Translations under genes and position numbers: made by a program
NCBI RefSeq assembly: GCF_027497355.1
Contig: NZ_CP114909.1
Span: 5,041,001 to 5,105,000, forward strand
DNA length: 64,000 nucleotides
Origin: Micromonospora sp. WMMA1947
GTDB taxonomy: Bacteria; Actinomycetota; Actinomycetes; Mycobacteriales; Micromonosporaceae
Reading direction: 5' to 3'
Part shown: in pieces, positions 7,756-16,248 of the stretch
Layout of the letters: each line of letters starts with the position of its first letter
How positions within the stretch are numbered: position 1 is the first letter of the stretch
Notes under the pieces: generated by a model
Database searches by the model: none
Told to the model about the DNA's origin: nothing
Seen by the model: the letters and a program-made list of their open reading frames with translations, nothing else

Positions 7756-8745
7756 TCAGCCGCGACGGCGCGCGCGGGCCGCCCAGATCGCGTACGCCGG
7801 ATCGCGGTCCAGGTTGTGCCGGTCCCGGTCGTAGCGGCGGGTGGTACGCGGATCGGCGTGCCCCATCGCGTCCTGCACGTCCTCCAGCGGCACCCCCTCG
7901 GAGCGGGCCGTGGTGGCGAACGCGTGGCGCAGCGAGTGCGGCGACAGTTTCGCCCAGGCGGCGATCCCGGCGCGCTGCGCGAGGCGGCGCACCAGCCGGA
8001 ACACGGCATGCCGGTCCATCCGGCCACCGGTGGCGGTGACCAGCAGCGGGCCGGTCAGCTCCGGCACCGTGACACCCTGCGCGGCGGCCCGGGCGGCCAG
8101 GTAGGCGTCGACCGCGTACGCGGTGCCCGGGGTGAGCGCGCGCCGGCGTACCTTGCCGCCCTTGCCGACGAAGCGGACGCTGCGGTGACCGCGTTCCGTG
8201 CCCAGGTCGGACACGTCCAGCGCGACCAGTTCCCCCACCCGCAGCCCCAGGTCGGCCAGCAGCGCGACGGCGGCCCGGTTGCGGGCGGCGGCCGGGCCGG
8301 TGTCGGCCTCAGCGGCGGCGATCAGCGCGTCGACCTCCTCCGGCGTCAGGCCGACGGTCGCGGAGTGGTCCCGGTCCACCCGGGGCCGGTCCGCCGCCGA
8401 CACCGGATTGGCGGTGACCGCGCCCAGCTTGGCCAGGAAGTCGTACCAGCTCGACAACGCGGACAGCCGGCGCGCCACGGTGGCCGGCGTGAGCGTCCGG
8501 CCGTCGCGCCCACGCGGCGTGGACTCCAGTTCCCGGCCGTAGGCGTTGACATCGAGGAAGGTGGCCCGCAGCGGGTCGAGCCCTCGCTCGGCGCACCAGC
8601 TCAGCCAGCCGGTGACGTCACGCCGGTACGCGTCGCGGGTGTGCTCGGACAGGCGCCGGTTGCGCAGCCACGCCTCGGTGACGTCGGCGGGGCCGGCGGG
8701 CAGGGCGGCGGCGCGGGCGCGGGGCAGCACCTCGGGGCGAAGCAT
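7756..8745 (-). CDS. Tyrosine-type site-specific recombinase (integrase)
   Basis: A 329-aa recombinase with an N-terminal SAM-like core-binding domain (about 20-110) and a C-terminal catalytic domain. The full catalytic set is visible: Arg169 (LGLRVGEL), Lys in GKGGK (195/198), His270-x-x-Arg273 (HSLRH), His296 (MGHAD) and nucleophile Tyr305 (TRRYDRD). It should cut and rejoin DNA through a 3'-phosphotyrosine link. Size and compact layout resemble XerC/XerD-like enzymes. No excisionase, att repeat, tRNA or phage/plasmid gene is seen nearby, so it may be a resident recombinase or the remnant of a lost element. Confidence 0.88.
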   Translation of the reverse strand: MLRPEVLPRARAAALPAGPADVTEAWLRNRRLSEHTRDAYRRDVTGWLSWCAERGLDPLRATFLDVNAYGRELESTPRGRDGRTLTPATVARRLSALSSWYDFLAKLGAVTANPVSAADRPRVDRDHSATVGLTPEEVDALIAAAEADTGPAAARNRAAVALLADLGLRVGELVALDVSDLGTERGHRSVRFVGKGGKVRRRALTPGTAYAVDAYLAARAAAQGVTVPELTGPLLVTATGGRMDRHAVFRLVRRLAQRAGIAAWAKLSPHSLRHAFATTARSEGVPLEDVQDAMGHADPRTTRRYDRDRHNLDRDPAYAIWAARARRRG

Positions 8746-8858
8746 GTGAGAAAGGTTCTCAGCCGCCGGGGTGTTTGGCGACGAGGCGCGCTGAGCCGCC
8801 GGCGAGCAGACGCGGGGTCGGCCGGCGCTCCGGCCTCCCCCGCGTCGGCGTGACGTGC

Positions 8859-9293
8859 TCAGGCGGTGGTGAGCTGACGGTGGCCGTTGCTCTCGGCCGG
8901 CGTGCTCACGGCGATCCGGCGCGGCTTGGCGCGCTCGGCGATCGGGATGCGCAGCGTCAGCACCCCGTTGTCGTAGCCGGCCTCCAGCCGGTCGGTGTCG
9001 AGCGTGTCGCCCAGGAACAGCTGCCGGGTGAACGTGCCCATCGGCCGCTCGGCGGCGACCAGCTCGACGTTCTCGCCGGTCGGGCGACGGCGCTCGGCGC
9101 GGACGGTCAGCACGTTGCGCTCGACCGTGCAGTCGATGCTGTCCGGGTCCACGCCGGGCAGGTCGAACGCCGCGTAGAAGTGGTCACCGTCGCGGTAGGC
9201 GTCCAGGTGCATCACGGCGGGCCGGGCGGTGGTGCCGAAGAACTGCTCGGCGATCCGGTCGATCTCGCGGAACGGGTCGGTACGCATCAACAT
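8859..9293 (-). CDS. Hsp20/alpha-crystallin small heat shock protein
   Basis: A 144-aa ATP-independent chaperone. It begins MLMRTDPFREIDRIAEQFFG, and the alpha-crystallin domain runs from about residue 25 (YAAFDLPGVDPDSIDCTVERN) to GYDNGVLTLRIPIAE, with the usual A-x-x-x-N-G-V-L-type motif near the end. The C-terminal ARPRRIAV-like stretch fits the I-x-I/V tail. ATG 9293 has a strong ribosome binding site (GAGGAGG). Just upstream lies a HAIR element, so heat-shock control by HspR is likely. It is a single-gene unit. Confidence 0.92.
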   Translation of the reverse strand: MLMRTDPFREIDRIAEQFFGTTARPAVMHLDAYRDGDHFYAAFDLPGVDPDSIDCTVERNVLTVRAERRRPTGENVELVAAERPMGTFTRQLFLGDTLDTDRLEAGYDNGVLTLRIPIAERAKPRRIAVSTPAESNGHRQLTTA

Positions 9294-9332
9294 GGCTCTT
9301 GCCTCCTCGGTTCTCCTGGCCCAAGGTCTCAA

Positions 9333-9353
9333 GTTGAGTCCTAGTGACTCAAG
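9333..9353 (-). promoter_or_regulatory. HAIR-like HspR operator before hsp20
   Basis: The top strand reads GTTGAGT (9333-9339), 7 bases, ACTCAAG (9347-9353). The HspR-associated inverted repeat consensus is CTTGAGT-N7-ACTCAAG, so 13 of 14 arm positions match and the spacer is exact. It is 40 bases before the hsp20 start, where HspR would block transcription at normal temperature. Confidence 0.85.
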
Positions 9354-9367
9354 TTCCTGGTTCCGTT

Positions 9368-9877
9368 TTAGCGCGCCTCCGCCGGGTCGTCAACTCGTCC
9401 CGCGAGCGCCTTCTCGAACCAGTGCTGCGCGTACGGGCCGCTGGTGAAGGCGGGGATCTCCCGGTAGCCGTGGCGGGCGTACAGGGCACGGGCCTCGACC
9501 AGGTCGGAGCGGGTGTCCAGCCGGATCCGCCTCGCCCCGCCGGCGGTCGCGTACGCCTCGACCGCGGCGATCAGCGCCGCACCGCCACCGGCGCCCCGGT
9601 GCTCCGGGCGCACGTACACCCGGGTCAGCTCGGCCCAGCCCGGTTGCCACCGCAGCCCGGCGCACCCGGCGAGCCGCCCGTCGCGGCGGGCCAGCACCAG
9701 CAGCCCGGTCGGCGGGGCCAGGTCGTCGCTCGGGTCTTCGGCCAGCGCGGCGTCCACCTCGTCGGGCCGCTCCGGACGGCCGTACCAGCGGCGCACCATC
9801 TCCACCATGTACTCGCGCAGCATGAGCGTCGCGTCCGGCTCGCCCGGATGAGCGACGTGCGTGCTCCAGACGCTCAC
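9368..9877 (-). CDS. GNAT family N-acetyltransferase
   Basis: A 169-aa acetyl-CoA-dependent acetyltransferase. The core motif A is seen as VYVRPEHRGAGGGAALIAAVE, with R-x-x-G-x-G/A contacts to the CoA pyrophosphate, and motif B as ALYARHGYREI. GTG 9877 was chosen because it overlaps the stop of the upstream DUF2087 gene as GTGA, indicating translational coupling; longer frames upstream look non-coding. The substrate is unknown. Its stop lies 15 bases from the HAIR element of the next gene. Confidence 0.82.
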   Translation of the reverse strand: MSVWSTHVAHPGEPDATLMLREYMVEMVRRWYGRPERPDEVDAALAEDPSDDLAPPTGLLVLARRDGRLAGCAGLRWQPGWAELTRVYVRPEHRGAGGGAALIAAVEAYATAGGARRIRLDTRSDLVEARALYARHGYREIPAFTSGPYAQHWFEKALAGRVDDPAEAR

Positions 9878-10401
9878 GGCCCGGTCCGCCAGTAGACGCC
9901 CTGCTCGCGGGTGAGCAGCATGTCGTCGATCAGGTAGCGGCGCAGCGTCACGTGGTCGGCCTCGCCGCCCTCGCACCACCGGCGCAGCGCGTCGTCCACC
10001 TCCCGCTCCGGGTAACGGCGTCCCGGCTCGAAGGTGCGTTCGGTGATGTGCTCCAGCAGGACGCGACGGCGTCCCCGCTGCGCGGGCAGCCGGGTGAGCG
10101 CGCCGTCGCGCAGGAACGTGCGCAGGATCGTCTCGCGCGGGTTCGCGGCCGGAGCCGCCGGGGACGCCGCCCCGGCCCGGGCGAACTCGCGCAGCCGCTC
10201 GGCGTCGACCCGCAGCCCGTCCCCGTCGTCGGCGAGCACACCGGCGTCGGTGAGACGGCGGACGGCCACGGCGGCGTCGCGGGCGGGCAGGCCGGTCCGG
10301 GCCACCACGGACGGCACGTCCCGGGCGCCGAGCACGATCGCGGCGAACACGGTCCGGCGGCGCTCGTCGGCGAGCGCCCCGGCGAGGGCATGAGCGGTCA
10401 T
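9874..10401 (-). CDS. DUF2087 domain protein with winged-helix N-terminus
   Basis: A 175-aa protein. Residues 1-75 look like a winged helix (RRTVFAAIVLGARDVPSVVARTGLPARDAAVAVRRL), and residues 85-175 match DUF2087 (RETILRTFLRD, then RRYPEREVDDALRRW and LRRYLIDDMLLTR). Proteins of this type are usually annotated as transcriptional regulators, but their ligands are not established. It is the first gene of a two-gene operon, sharing GTGA with the downstream acetyltransferase. Confidence 0.8.
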   Translation of the reverse strand: MTAHALAGALADERRRTVFAAIVLGARDVPSVVARTGLPARDAAVAVRRLTDAGVLADDGDGLRVDAERLREFARAGAASPAAPAANPRETILRTFLRDGALTRLPAQRGRRRVLLEHITERTFEPGRRYPEREVDDALRRWCEGGEADHVTLRRYLIDDMLLTREQGVYWRTGP

Positions 10402-10491
10402 GGCGGGCAGCCTGTCAGCAACCCGCCGGATCCGGCGAGGCGTTTTCCGGCCGCCGCCCCGGTCGCCGCCGTGACGTCCGGTGCCGGCGGG

Positions 10492-11046
10492 TCAGGCCGT
10501 GAAGTCCACGTCGGCGGCCTCGACGGTGCCGGCCGTGCGCCCCGGCGCGGTCTGGAAACTCCAGTAGAGGTTGGTGTGGGCGATCACCTGCGCTGGCGGC
10601 GGTGCGCCGTAGGCGGACAGGTCCTCGGTGGTGTGCGCGTCGCCGACGAGCGTGGCGTCGTAGCCGCGGGTGAACGCCCCGTGCAGCGTGGAGCGGACGC
10701 ACGCGTCGGTCTGCGCGCCGGTCACGACCAGCCGGCCCACCCGGGCGGCGGCGAGCACCGATTCCAGGTCGGTGTCCTCGAAGGAGTCGCCGTACGCCTT
10801 GTGCACCAGCGGCTCGTCGTCGCGGCGCGACAATTCCGGCACGATCCGCCACTGCTCGCTGTCGGGCGGCAGGTCGTCGCTGCGGTGCTGCACCCACACC
10901 ACCGGAACGTCGGCGGCGCGGGCCCGGTCGACCAGGCCCGCGATGGTGGCGACCACCCGGTCACGGTCGTGGGCGCCGCGCACCACGCCGTTCTGCACGT
11001 CGATGACGAGCAACGCGGTGCGCGGGCGGTCGGTGAGCGTGGTCAT
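10492..11046 (-). CDS. Isochorismatase-family cysteine hydrolase
   Basis: A 184-aa alpha/beta hydrolase of the isochorismatase-like superfamily. The catalytic triad can be read as Asp16 (LLVIDVQNG), Lys83 (VHKAYGDSF) and Cys116 (TGAQTDACVRST), with the usual cis-peptide-type VVTGAQTDAC context. Members hydrolyse amides such as nicotinamide, carbamoyl compounds or oxamate; the substrate cannot be called. A ribosome binding site (GGAAGGACG) precedes the ATG. It is monocistronic by spacing. Confidence 0.87.
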   Translation of the reverse strand: MTTLTDRPRTALLVIDVQNGVVRGAHDRDRVVATIAGLVDRARAADVPVVWVQHRSDDLPPDSEQWRIVPELSRRDDEPLVHKAYGDSFEDTDLESVLAAARVGRLVVTGAQTDACVRSTLHGAFTRGYDATLVGDAHTTEDLSAYGAPPPAQVIAHTNLYWSFQTAPGRTAGTVEAADVDFTA

Positions 11047-11117
11047 GGCGCACGTCCTTCCGGACCGGGAATCGCGGTCAACCTATCCCCGGCCCCCGAC
11101 AGGAAGACGCCGCCGCT

Positions 11118-11606
11118 TCACAGCCGACGGTGCATGACGTGCAGCCCCACCAGGCCCCGCGTCGGATGGGCGAACGACTCCGGCACGGTGCCGATCACCG
11201 TGAAGCCGAGCCGCCGGTACAGCTCCACCGCCGCCGTGTTGGTCTCCACCACGGCGTTGAACTGCATCGCGGCGAAACCCTCCCGCCGGGCCCAGTCCAG
11301 CGCCTCCTCGCACAGCGCGCGGCCCACACCCCGGCCGCGGGCGTGCGCCGCCACCATGAAGCTCGCGGTCGCCACGTGCGACCCCGGCCCGGGCCGGTTC
11401 GGGCCCATCTTCGCGGTGCCGCACACCGCGCCGTCGTGGTCCACCGCGACCGAGGTACGCCCCGGCGGGCGCTCCACCCACACCTCCCGCAACGTCTCCG
11501 GCGGCCAGTCCGGGTCGTACGCGAACGTGTCGGCGGCGGTGACGACATCGGAGATGATCGGCCGGACCTGGCCCCAGTCGGCACCTGTGTAGTCACGAAT
11601 CAGCAT
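11118..11606 (-). CDS. GNAT family N-acetyltransferase
   Basis: A 162-aa acetyltransferase that starts MLIRDYTGADWGQVRPI and carries motif A as FMVAAHARGRGVGRALCEEAL and motif B as AVELYRRLGFTVIGTVPES. The layout resembles L-amino-acid or phosphinothricin-type acetyltransferases, including the N-terminal R-D/x-Y-x-x-x-D opening, but the substrate is not determined. ATG 11606 is used because the upstream in-frame sequence is arginine/proline-rich junk. It is divergent from the GT39-like gene. Confidence 0.82.
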   Translation of the reverse strand: MLIRDYTGADWGQVRPIISDVVTAADTFAYDPDWPPETLREVWVERPPGRTSVAVDHDGAVCGTAKMGPNRPGPGSHVATASFMVAAHARGRGVGRALCEEALDWARREGFAAMQFNAVVETNTAAVELYRRLGFTVIGTVPESFAHPTRGLVGLHVMHRRL

Positions 11607-11714
11607 CGGCGGGCACGCTAGCTGTCGCCCCGGCCGTCCGGCCACCGGTTTCCGTCCACCCGGCCGAGGGCGGCGGGGCACCGGCGGACCCCCGGCCCGG
11701 GCCATCATGGACGG

Positions 11715-13256
11715 GTGGCCGAATCAGTCGCCGACATCGATCGGAGCGAGGCCGCCGCGCCCGGTGGCCCGCCGACCGCCGGACCGCGTACCGCCGCGCC
11801 CCTGGTGGTGGGCGGGGTCCTCACCGCCGTGCTGTTGTCGCTGGCCGGCCGCTACGGCTACCACCGCGACGAGTTGTACTTCCTGCTTTGTGGCCGGCAC
11901 CTCGACTGGGGCTACGTCGACCAGGGGCCCCTCGTGCCGGCTCTGGCCCGGCTGGCCGACACGATCGCACCGGGCAACCTGGTGGTGCTGCGTACCCCGT
12001 CGGCGTTCATCGGCGGCGCGGCGGTGGTCCTGGTCGCCGCGATCGCCCGGCAGTTCGGCGCCGACCGGGTGGCCCAGACGGCCGCGGCGGTGCTGGCCGC
12101 CGCCTCGGGCATCGTCCTGGCCGGCGGTCATTTGCTCAGCACCACGAGCGTCGACCTGCTGGTGTGGCTGGCCGCCACCCTCTGCGTGGTACGGATGCTG
12201 CGCACCGGCGACACCCGGTGGGCGCTCGGCGCCGGGCTCGCGCTCGGTGTCGGCCTGCTCAACAAGCCGCTGCCCGCCCTGCTCGGCGTGGGCCTGGTCG
12301 CCGGGCTGCTGATCGCCGGGCCGCGCGGGCTGCTGCGGGACCGGTGGGTGCTCGCCGGAGCGGGCGTCGCCGCGCTGCTCGCCGTGCCGTACGCGGCGTG
12401 GCAGGCCACGCACGGGTTCCCGCAGCTCGACGTCGCGTCGTCGATCGCCGGCGGCGACAGCTCCTACAGCGGCCGGGTCGACGCGGTGGTGCTCCAGTTC
12501 CTGATCATCAGCCCGTTCGCGGTTCCGGTGTGGGTCGCCGGGCTGGTCGCGCTGCTGCGCCGGCCGTCCTGGGCGGCGTACCGGTCGCTGGCCTGGGCGT
12601 GGGTGGTGGTGGTCGCGATCGTGGTGGTGGCCGGCGGCAAGGGCTACTACGACGCGCCGCTGCTGCTGGTGCTCACCGCCGCCGGGGTGGTGGCGGCCGT
12701 CGAGTGGGCGCGGCGGGGTGCGGCCCGGGTGCGGCGGGCGGTGCTGGTCACCGCCGTCGTGCTGATGGCCGCGAGCAGCGCGGTGCTGCTGCTGCCCACG
12801 CTGCCGGCCGACCGGCTGCCCGGGTTCGTGGTCGCGGCCAACTACGACGCGGGCGAGACGATCGGCTGGCCCGAGTTCGCCGACTCGGTGGCCGCCGTGC
12901 ACCGCGCCCTGCCTCCGGCCGAGCGCGACCGGGCGGTGGTGCTGACCGGCAACTACGGCGAGGCCGGCGCGCTGGCCCGGTACGGGCCGGCCCGGGGACT
13001 GCCCCGCGCGTACTCCGGGCACAACAGCATGGCCACGTTCGGCCGGCCGCCCGACGACGCCGACGTGGTGATCGTCGTGGGCTGGTCCCGCCCGGAGCCG
13101 CTGCGCGCCTGGTTCACCGAGGTCACCGAGGCGGGCCGGGTCGACCAGCGGGTCGACGTCGACAACGACGAGAACGGCGAGCCGATCTTCGTCGCCCGGG
13201 GCCTGCGGCGTCCGTGGTCGCAGATCTGGGACACCGAGGTACGCCACGGCTCCTGA
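11715..13256 (+). CDS. GT39-like integral membrane glycosyltransferase (ArnT/PMT type)
   Basis: A 513-aa protein with a short cytoplasmic N-terminus, roughly ten to twelve membrane helices and a C-terminal soluble part (from about residue 370). The first outer loop has YGYHRDELYFLLCGRHLDWGY, where the Asp-Glu of HRDE is the catalytic-type acidic pair of GT-C enzymes, followed by VDQGPLVPALA. Such enzymes use polyprenyl-phosphate sugars to glycosylate lipids or proteins outside the membrane; donor and acceptor are unknown. CATCAT (11703-11708), six bases before the GTG, may be a leaderless -10. Confidence 0.78.
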   Translation: MAESVADIDRSEAAAPGGPPTAGPRTAAPLVVGGVLTAVLLSLAGRYGYHRDELYFLLCGRHLDWGYVDQGPLVPALARLADTIAPGNLVVLRTPSAFIGGAAVVLVAAIARQFGADRVAQTAAAVLAAASGIVLAGGHLLSTTSVDLLVWLAATLCVVRMLRTGDTRWALGAGLALGVGLLNKPLPALLGVGLVAGLLIAGPRGLLRDRWVLAGAGVAALLAVPYAAWQATHGFPQLDVASSIAGGDSSYSGRVDAVVLQFLIISPFAVPVWVAGLVALLRRPSWAAYRSLAWAWVVVVAIVVVAGGKGYYDAPLLLVLTAAGVVAAVEWARRGAARVRRAVLVTAVVLMAASSAVLLLPTLPADRLPGFVVAANYDAGETIGWPEFADSVAAVHRALPPAERDRAVVLTGNYGEAGALARYGPARGLPRAYSGHNSMATFGRPPDDADVVIVVGWSRPEPLRAWFTEVTEAGRVDQRVDVDNDENGEPIFVARGLRRPWSQIWDTEVRHGS

Positions 13257-13269
13257 GATACTTGCCGTC

Positions 13270-14088
13270 ATGCTCTGGGGAGTCAGCGGGCCGATCTTCC
13301 TCCTCGACTACCTCGGCGCGGTCGCCGTGGCAGTCGTGATCGCCCTGGCGGTACGCGAACTGACCGGCCGCCACGCGCGGGGTGCGACGCCCGACCGGGT
13401 CGAGCTGGCGTACCTCACCGATCGGGCGCTGCTGGCCTGCCAGGTCGGGGTGGCCGCGCTGCGCCGCGCGGGCGGGGTCGAGATCGGTGAACTCGCCACC
13501 CTGCAGGCGCAGGGGCGCCCGCCTGCCGGTTCGCCCGCGCTGGTGCGCGCCCTGCACTCGGCGTTGCGCCGTCCGCAGACCTGGGCGGCGGTGCTCGCCG
13601 ATCCGGACGTGGGCCGGGCGCTGCGCCGTACGGTCGGGCGGCTGGTCCGCGACGGCTGGCTGCTCACGCGCGCGCAGCGACGGCGGATCGCGCTGGGTAC
13701 GGTGCCGCTGTTCGCGGTCGCCGCGGTCGGGTTGACCCGGCTCGTGGACAGCGCGGTCGAGGGGCGTTCCGCCGGTGGTCCGGCTTCCGTCGCCGGGCTG
13801 CTGTTGTGCTGCCTGGCCACCGCGCTCGGCGGCTGGTGGCTGACCGAGGTGCCGGAGACCGGCGCCGCCGCCCGCGCGCTGGTGCGGCGGCTGCGCCGCG
13901 AGCACGCCGACCTCGACCCGGAGCGCCGCCCGGTCTGGCAGGGCCGCGACACCGGCACGCTGCTGACCGCAATGGCCCTGTTCGGCCCCAGGCCGCTGCT
14001 CGCCGTGGACCCGGCGTTCGCCGTGCAGGTGGGCGTCGACCCGGAACGGGACCGTCCTCGTCCCGACCGCAAACCCGCCCGCCGCTGA
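13270..14088 (+). CDS. TIGR04222-like membrane protein
   Basis: A 272-aa protein with one N-terminal helix (about residues 10-28), a soluble middle containing PDRVELAYLTDRALLACQVGVAALRRAGGVEI, then two further hydrophobic segments (about 140-160 and 175-195) and a basic C-terminus. The ELAYL domain followed by two helices fits the TIGR04222 family, which is common in actinobacteria and of unknown function. GATACT (13257-13262), overlapping the previous gene's stop, is a plausible leaderless -10 seven bases before the ATG. Confidence 0.6.
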   Translation: MLWGVSGPIFLLDYLGAVAVAVVIALAVRELTGRHARGATPDRVELAYLTDRALLACQVGVAALRRAGGVEIGELATLQAQGRPPAGSPALVRALHSALRRPQTWAAVLADPDVGRALRRTVGRLVRDGWLLTRAQRRRIALGTVPLFAVAAVGLTRLVDSAVEGRSAGGPASVAGLLLCCLATALGGWWLTEVPETGAAARALVRRLRREHADLDPERRPVWQGRDTGTLLTAMALFGPRPLLAVDPAFAVQVGVDPERDRPRPDRKPARR

Positions 14089-14103
14089 CCGAACCTCCCA
14101 TTT

Positions 14104-14170
14104 CGCGTCGATCATGAGGTTGGCGGCGCCGGGCGCCCGGTTTGTCCGGTACAACTTCATGATCGACGCG
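14104..14170. repeat. 67-bp GATCATGA(A/G)GTTG inverted repeat element
   Basis: The left arm (14104-14122) and right arm (14152-14170) are 19 bases each and pair with a single mismatch. The arms contain GATCATGAGGTTG and CAACTTCATGATC, and the centre has CGGTTTGTC. A second copy of the same family is at 25674-25738. The element is intergenic and non-coding, and looks like a dispersed REP/REPIN-type sequence. Confidence 0.85.
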
Positions 14171-14232
14171 GGTAGGGGCAGGCCGTCGGCGAGAGCCGGT
14201 TTCCTTGTCTTGAGCGCCGGGAAGGCTCGGGC

Positions 14233-14541
14233 ATGGCCGAGACATTCGTGAGCGAAGACCTGAAGACACTGCAGGCGATTGCGCGCGGGGCCGGGATACA
14301 GGAGGTCGACCGCCTGTCGCCGGACCAGCTGGTCGAGGCGTTGCGCCGGGCCGGGGTGACCAACGGTACGCAGGACCAGTGGCCGTCCCAGCCGATCGAG
14401 GACCCGGCGCACCTGGCCGGGCTGCCCCGCAGCTCGCTGACGCAGGGCGACGAGAGCACCGGCGGCCGGGCCGCCGAGGAGGCGATCGGCGCCATGCCGG
14501 GCGAGTCCGGCACCGAGATCAACGACCGTACCGAACGCTGA
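14233..14541 (+). CDS. Small acidic protein with Rho-N/SAP-like helix motif
   Basis: A 102-aa protein. Residues 8-38 (DLKTLQAIARGAGIQEVDRL, then SPDQLVEALRRAGV) look like a short Rho N-terminal or SAP-type helix-extension-helix module that can bind nucleic acid. The rest is polar and probably disordered. No partner gene is obvious. The frame is supported by codon third-position GC bias and by a strong terminator 15 bases after its stop. Function is unknown. Confidence 0.6.
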   Translation: MAETFVSEDLKTLQAIARGAGIQEVDRLSPDQLVEALRRAGVTNGTQDQWPSQPIEDPAHLAGLPRSSLTQGDESTGGRAAEEAIGAMPGESGTEINDRTER

Positions 14542-14555
14542 CCGTACGCAAGGAA

Positions 14556-14588
14556 GGGGCCGCCCCCGGTGCTCCCGGGGGCGGCCCC
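14556..14588. terminator. Strong bidirectional hairpin terminator
   Basis: GGGGCCGCCCCCGG (14556-14569) pairs perfectly with CCGGGGGCGGCCCC (14575-14588) around a 5-base loop. It lies between two convergent genes and can serve both. There is no clear T tract, as is common in high-GC actinobacteria. Confidence 0.85.
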
Positions 14589-14606
14589 ACGCTCGTTCGG
14601 GCCGGG

Positions 14607-16178
14607 TCAGTGCATGCCGGCGGTGGCCGCCGCCTCCTCGCGGGCCCGGCGCTCGTCGCCGCTGAGTGTGTTCAGCGGCTTCTCCTTGATGAACAGCACG
14701 ACGACCAGGGCGAGCAGCGCGAACGGCGCGCCGATGAGGAACATCTCCGACGTGGCGGTGCCGTAGACCTCCTGCACGATCCGCAGCACCGGCTCCGGCA
14801 GGGCCGACAGGTCGGGCACCTCGGCCGATCCACCGCCGGTGGCCAGCGGGCCGAGCTTCTCCGTGGTCAGCGACGTCACCCGGTTGGCCAGGACCGCGCC
14901 GAGCGCGCTGACCCCGACCGCGCCGCCCATGCTGCGGAAGAACGTCAGCACCGAGGTCGCCGCGCCGAGTTCCGCGGCCGGTACGTCGTTCTGCGCGGCC
15001 AGTACCAGGTTCTGCAGGAGCATGCCGACGCCGACGCCCAGCACCGCCATGTACACCGAGAGCATCGGCACGCTGGTGTTCGCGTCGATGGTGCTCAGCA
15101 GCAGCATGCCGACCGTCATCACCGCGGCACCGGCGACCAGGAACATCTTCCAGCGCCCGTACTTGGTGATCAGCTGGCCGGCCACCGTCGAGGAGACCAG
15201 CAGGCCGAGGACCATCGGCAGGCTCATCAGGCCGGCCGCTGTCGGCGACTTGCCGAGCGAGGTCTGGAAGTACTGCGACAGGAAGACGGTGCCGCCGAAC
15301 ATCGCCACGCCCACGAGGATGCTCGCGATCGTGGTGAGGCTGACGGTGCGGTTGCGGAAGATGCCCAGCGGGATGATCGGCTCCTCGGTGCGGGACTCGA
15401 CGAAGACGGCGAGCGCGAGCAGCGCCAGCCCGCCGCCGACCAGCAGCGCGGTCCAGCCCGAGGCCCAGTCGAACTTGTTGCCGGCCAGCGACGACCAGAT
15501 CAGCAGCGTGGACACACCCGAGGTGATCAGCAGGGCGCCGAGCCAGTCGATGCGGACCTTGCGGCGCACCACGGGCAGGTGCAGCGTCTTCTGCAGCAGC
15601 GCGATGGACAGCAGGCTGAACGGCACACCGATCAGGAAGCACCAGCGCCAGCCGAGCCAGGACGTGTCGACCAGGACGCCGCCGATCAGTGGGCCGGCGA
15701 TGGTGCCGACACCGAAGACGGCGCCGAAGATGCCGGCGTACCGGCCCAGTTCACGCGGCGGGATCATGGCCGCCATGACGATCGTGGCGAGCGCCGTCAT
15801 GCCGCCCGCGCCGATGCCCTGGATGACCCGGCTGAGCAGCAGCACCTCGACGTTCGGGGTGAAGCCGGCGACGAGCGAACCGGCCACGAACAGGCCGAGG
15901 GACAACTGGATCAGCAGTTTCTTGCTGTAGAGGTCGGCCATCTTGCCCCACAGCGGCACCGTCGCGGTCATCGCCAGCAGCTCGCTGGTGACGATCCAGG
16001 TGTAGACGGTCTGGCTGCCGTTGAGGTCGGCGATGATCCGGGGCAGCGCGTTAGCCACCACCGTCGAGGCGAGGATCGCCACGAACATGCCGACCATCAG
16101 GCCGGACAACGCCTGGAGGACCTCCCGGCGGGACATCCGCGTACCCGTCTCGGCGGGTGGAACAGTGGCGGTGGTCAT
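14607..16178 (-). CDS. DHA2-family (EmrB/QacA type) MFS drug exporter
   Basis: A 523-aa proton-driven exporter with about fourteen membrane segments. The DHA2 motifs are visible: motif A-like loop WGKMADLYSKK near residue 78, motif C-like GIFGAVFGVGTIAGPLIGG near 150, and VSRVIQGIGAGG before it. The N-terminus MSRREVLQALSGLMVGMFVAILASTVV is typical of actinobacterial multidrug exporters. It follows the TetR regulator 71 bases upstream on the same strand and is presumably induced by that protein's ligand. Exported compound unknown. Confidence 0.9.
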   Translation of the reverse strand: MTTATVPPAETGTRMSRREVLQALSGLMVGMFVAILASTVVANALPRIIADLNGSQTVYTWIVTSELLAMTATVPLWGKMADLYSKKLLIQLSLGLFVAGSLVAGFTPNVEVLLLSRVIQGIGAGGMTALATIVMAAMIPPRELGRYAGIFGAVFGVGTIAGPLIGGVLVDTSWLGWRWCFLIGVPFSLLSIALLQKTLHLPVVRRKVRIDWLGALLITSGVSTLLIWSSLAGNKFDWASGWTALLVGGGLALLALAVFVESRTEEPIIPLGIFRNRTVSLTTIASILVGVAMFGGTVFLSQYFQTSLGKSPTAAGLMSLPMVLGLLVSSTVAGQLITKYGRWKMFLVAGAAVMTVGMLLLSTIDANTSVPMLSVYMAVLGVGVGMLLQNLVLAAQNDVPAAELGAATSVLTFFRSMGGAVGVSALGAVLANRVTSLTTEKLGPLATGGGSAEVPDLSALPEPVLRIVQEVYGTATSEMFLIGAPFALLALVVVLFIKEKPLNTLSGDERRAREEAAATAGMH

Positions 16179-16248
16179 CGAACTCCTTGTCGGTGTGCAC
16201 GTGCGAGCGGCCGCGCGCGACGGCGGCGGCCGGTACGGATGGGAGGGG

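Noticed and set aside
7756..8745. An integrated element around the tyrosine recombinase
   Set aside because: No tRNA, direct repeat, excisionase, replication or phage gene is seen within several kilobases, so no element boundary can be supported.
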